Shown piece after piece: positions 5,673-5,885 of a stretch of 5,885 nt of DNA (position 1 is the stretch's first letter; every line of letters begins with the position of its first letter). The stretch spans positions 1 to 5,885 of the forward strand of contig VGLX01000094.1 in NCBI GenBank assembly GCA_016866645.1, written 5' to 3'. The stretch is from Candidatus Woesearchaeota archaeon. Lineage in GTDB: Archaea; Nanobdellota; Nanobdellia; SCGC-AAA011-G17; VGLX01. The position numbers and the translations under genes were made by a program. The notes below the pieces were generated by a model. The model did not search any database and was not told where the DNA came from. It saw nothing but the letters and a program-made list of their open reading frames with translations.

Positions 5673-5885
5673 TACACAGTCCACTTGAAAACTTTAAATG
5701 AAAATATTCTATTAAATTTTTAAAGGCTCTCCATAGCACCATGCAAAGGGTTTTGCCTTTTCATTATATTTTTCAATAAATTTTAGAATTTTGATTTCTA
5801 AATCTTTGGCATCTTTAAAATTTCCTCTTTGAAGCAGTTGCCTTTTCAATATTGAAAACCACAACTCTATTTGATTGAGCCAAGA
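5673..5885 (-). mobile_element. IS630-family insertion sequence, transposase end
   Basis: The 3' end of an IS630-type transposase gene enters from the right edge. These elements insert at TA and duplicate it. A plausible terminus is the TA at 5673-5674 followed by CACAGTCCACTTG, which would place the end about 22 bases upstream of the BRE of the 77-residue protein gene. The other end is outside the window, so the terminal inverted repeat cannot be confirmed and the boundary is a guess. Confidence 0.55.
5712..5885 (-). CDS. IS630-family transposase, C-terminal fragment
   Basis: Reading in from the right edge, 57 residues end at TAA (5714-5712). SWLNQIELWFSILKRQLLQR (1-20 of the fragment) is the hallmark C-terminal block of IS630 transposases and holds the third catalytic acidic residue (Glu7 of the fragment) of the DDE cut-and-paste nuclease. 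The remainder, including FIEKYNEKAKPFAW, matches the usual end of these proteins, which stop shortly after KPFxW. The frame is open to the edge, so the catalytic Asp residues and the helix-turn-helix lie outside and intactness cannot be judged. The gene is AT-rich compared with the host genes. It points toward the 77-residue protein gene, so read-through could reach it. Confidence 0.85.
   Translation of the reverse strand, partial: SWLNQIELWFSILKRQLLQRGNFKDAKDLEIKILKFIEKYNEKAKPFAWCYGEPLKI

Noticed and set aside
1..5885. CRISPR array, tRNA, rRNA or a defence or toxin-antitoxin cassette
   Set aside because: I saw no regularly spaced repeats, cloverleaf or rRNA-like sequence. The Lhr helicase has no defence-type nuclease or methylase partner here, and the acetyltransferase has no antitoxin-like neighbour.

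Overview
The window looks like a chromosomal segment of an archaeon. The evidence is four TATA boxes at archaeal spacing, three of them preceded by purine-rich BRE-like bases. At least two start codons sit where transcription should begin (leaderless mRNAs), there is an archaeal-type Lhr helicase, and both transposon remnants resemble archaeal families. The lineage cannot be fixed from sequence alone. A DPANN-type or euryarchaeal genome of moderate GC would fit, but that is a guess.

Layout from left to right. (1) Positions 1-841 hold the 3' part of an IS200/IS605-type element: a tnpB gene broken by a one-base frameshift in a run of six G, followed by two strong hairpins that mark the right end and the likely omega-RNA scaffold. 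(2) Positions 862-1383 hold a promoter and a GNAT N-acetyltransferase gene. (3) Positions 1396-2735 hold an inverted repeat, a strong promoter, a Shine-Dalgarno sequence and a 405-residue FAD-dependent oxidoreductase of the DAO family (SoxB/FOXRED1-like), with codon use very unlike its neighbours. (4) Positions 2732-5320 on the minus strand hold an 862-residue Lhr-type superfamily 2 helicase that meets the oxidoreductase tail to tail with a 4-base overlap. A perfect 7-bp-arm palindrome overlaps its TATA box. (5) Positions 5383-5616 on the minus strand hold a 77-residue, very basic protein with a single CPxC knuckle, its own promoter and an oligo-T terminator. (6) Positions 5712-5885 on the minus strand hold the C-terminal end of an IS630-family DDE transposase, cut by the window edge.

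No operon is evident. Each host gene seems to have its own promoter, and I see no single pathway joining them. The four host genes lie between two unrelated transposon remnants, so this is a transposon-flanked neighbourhood. I found no convincing new multi-gene system. The points most worth checking are the altered Walker A motif of the helicase (GATKT instead of GxGKT), the palindrome over its promoter, the codon bias of the oxidoreductase, and the decaying tnpB with an apparently preserved omega-RNA fold.
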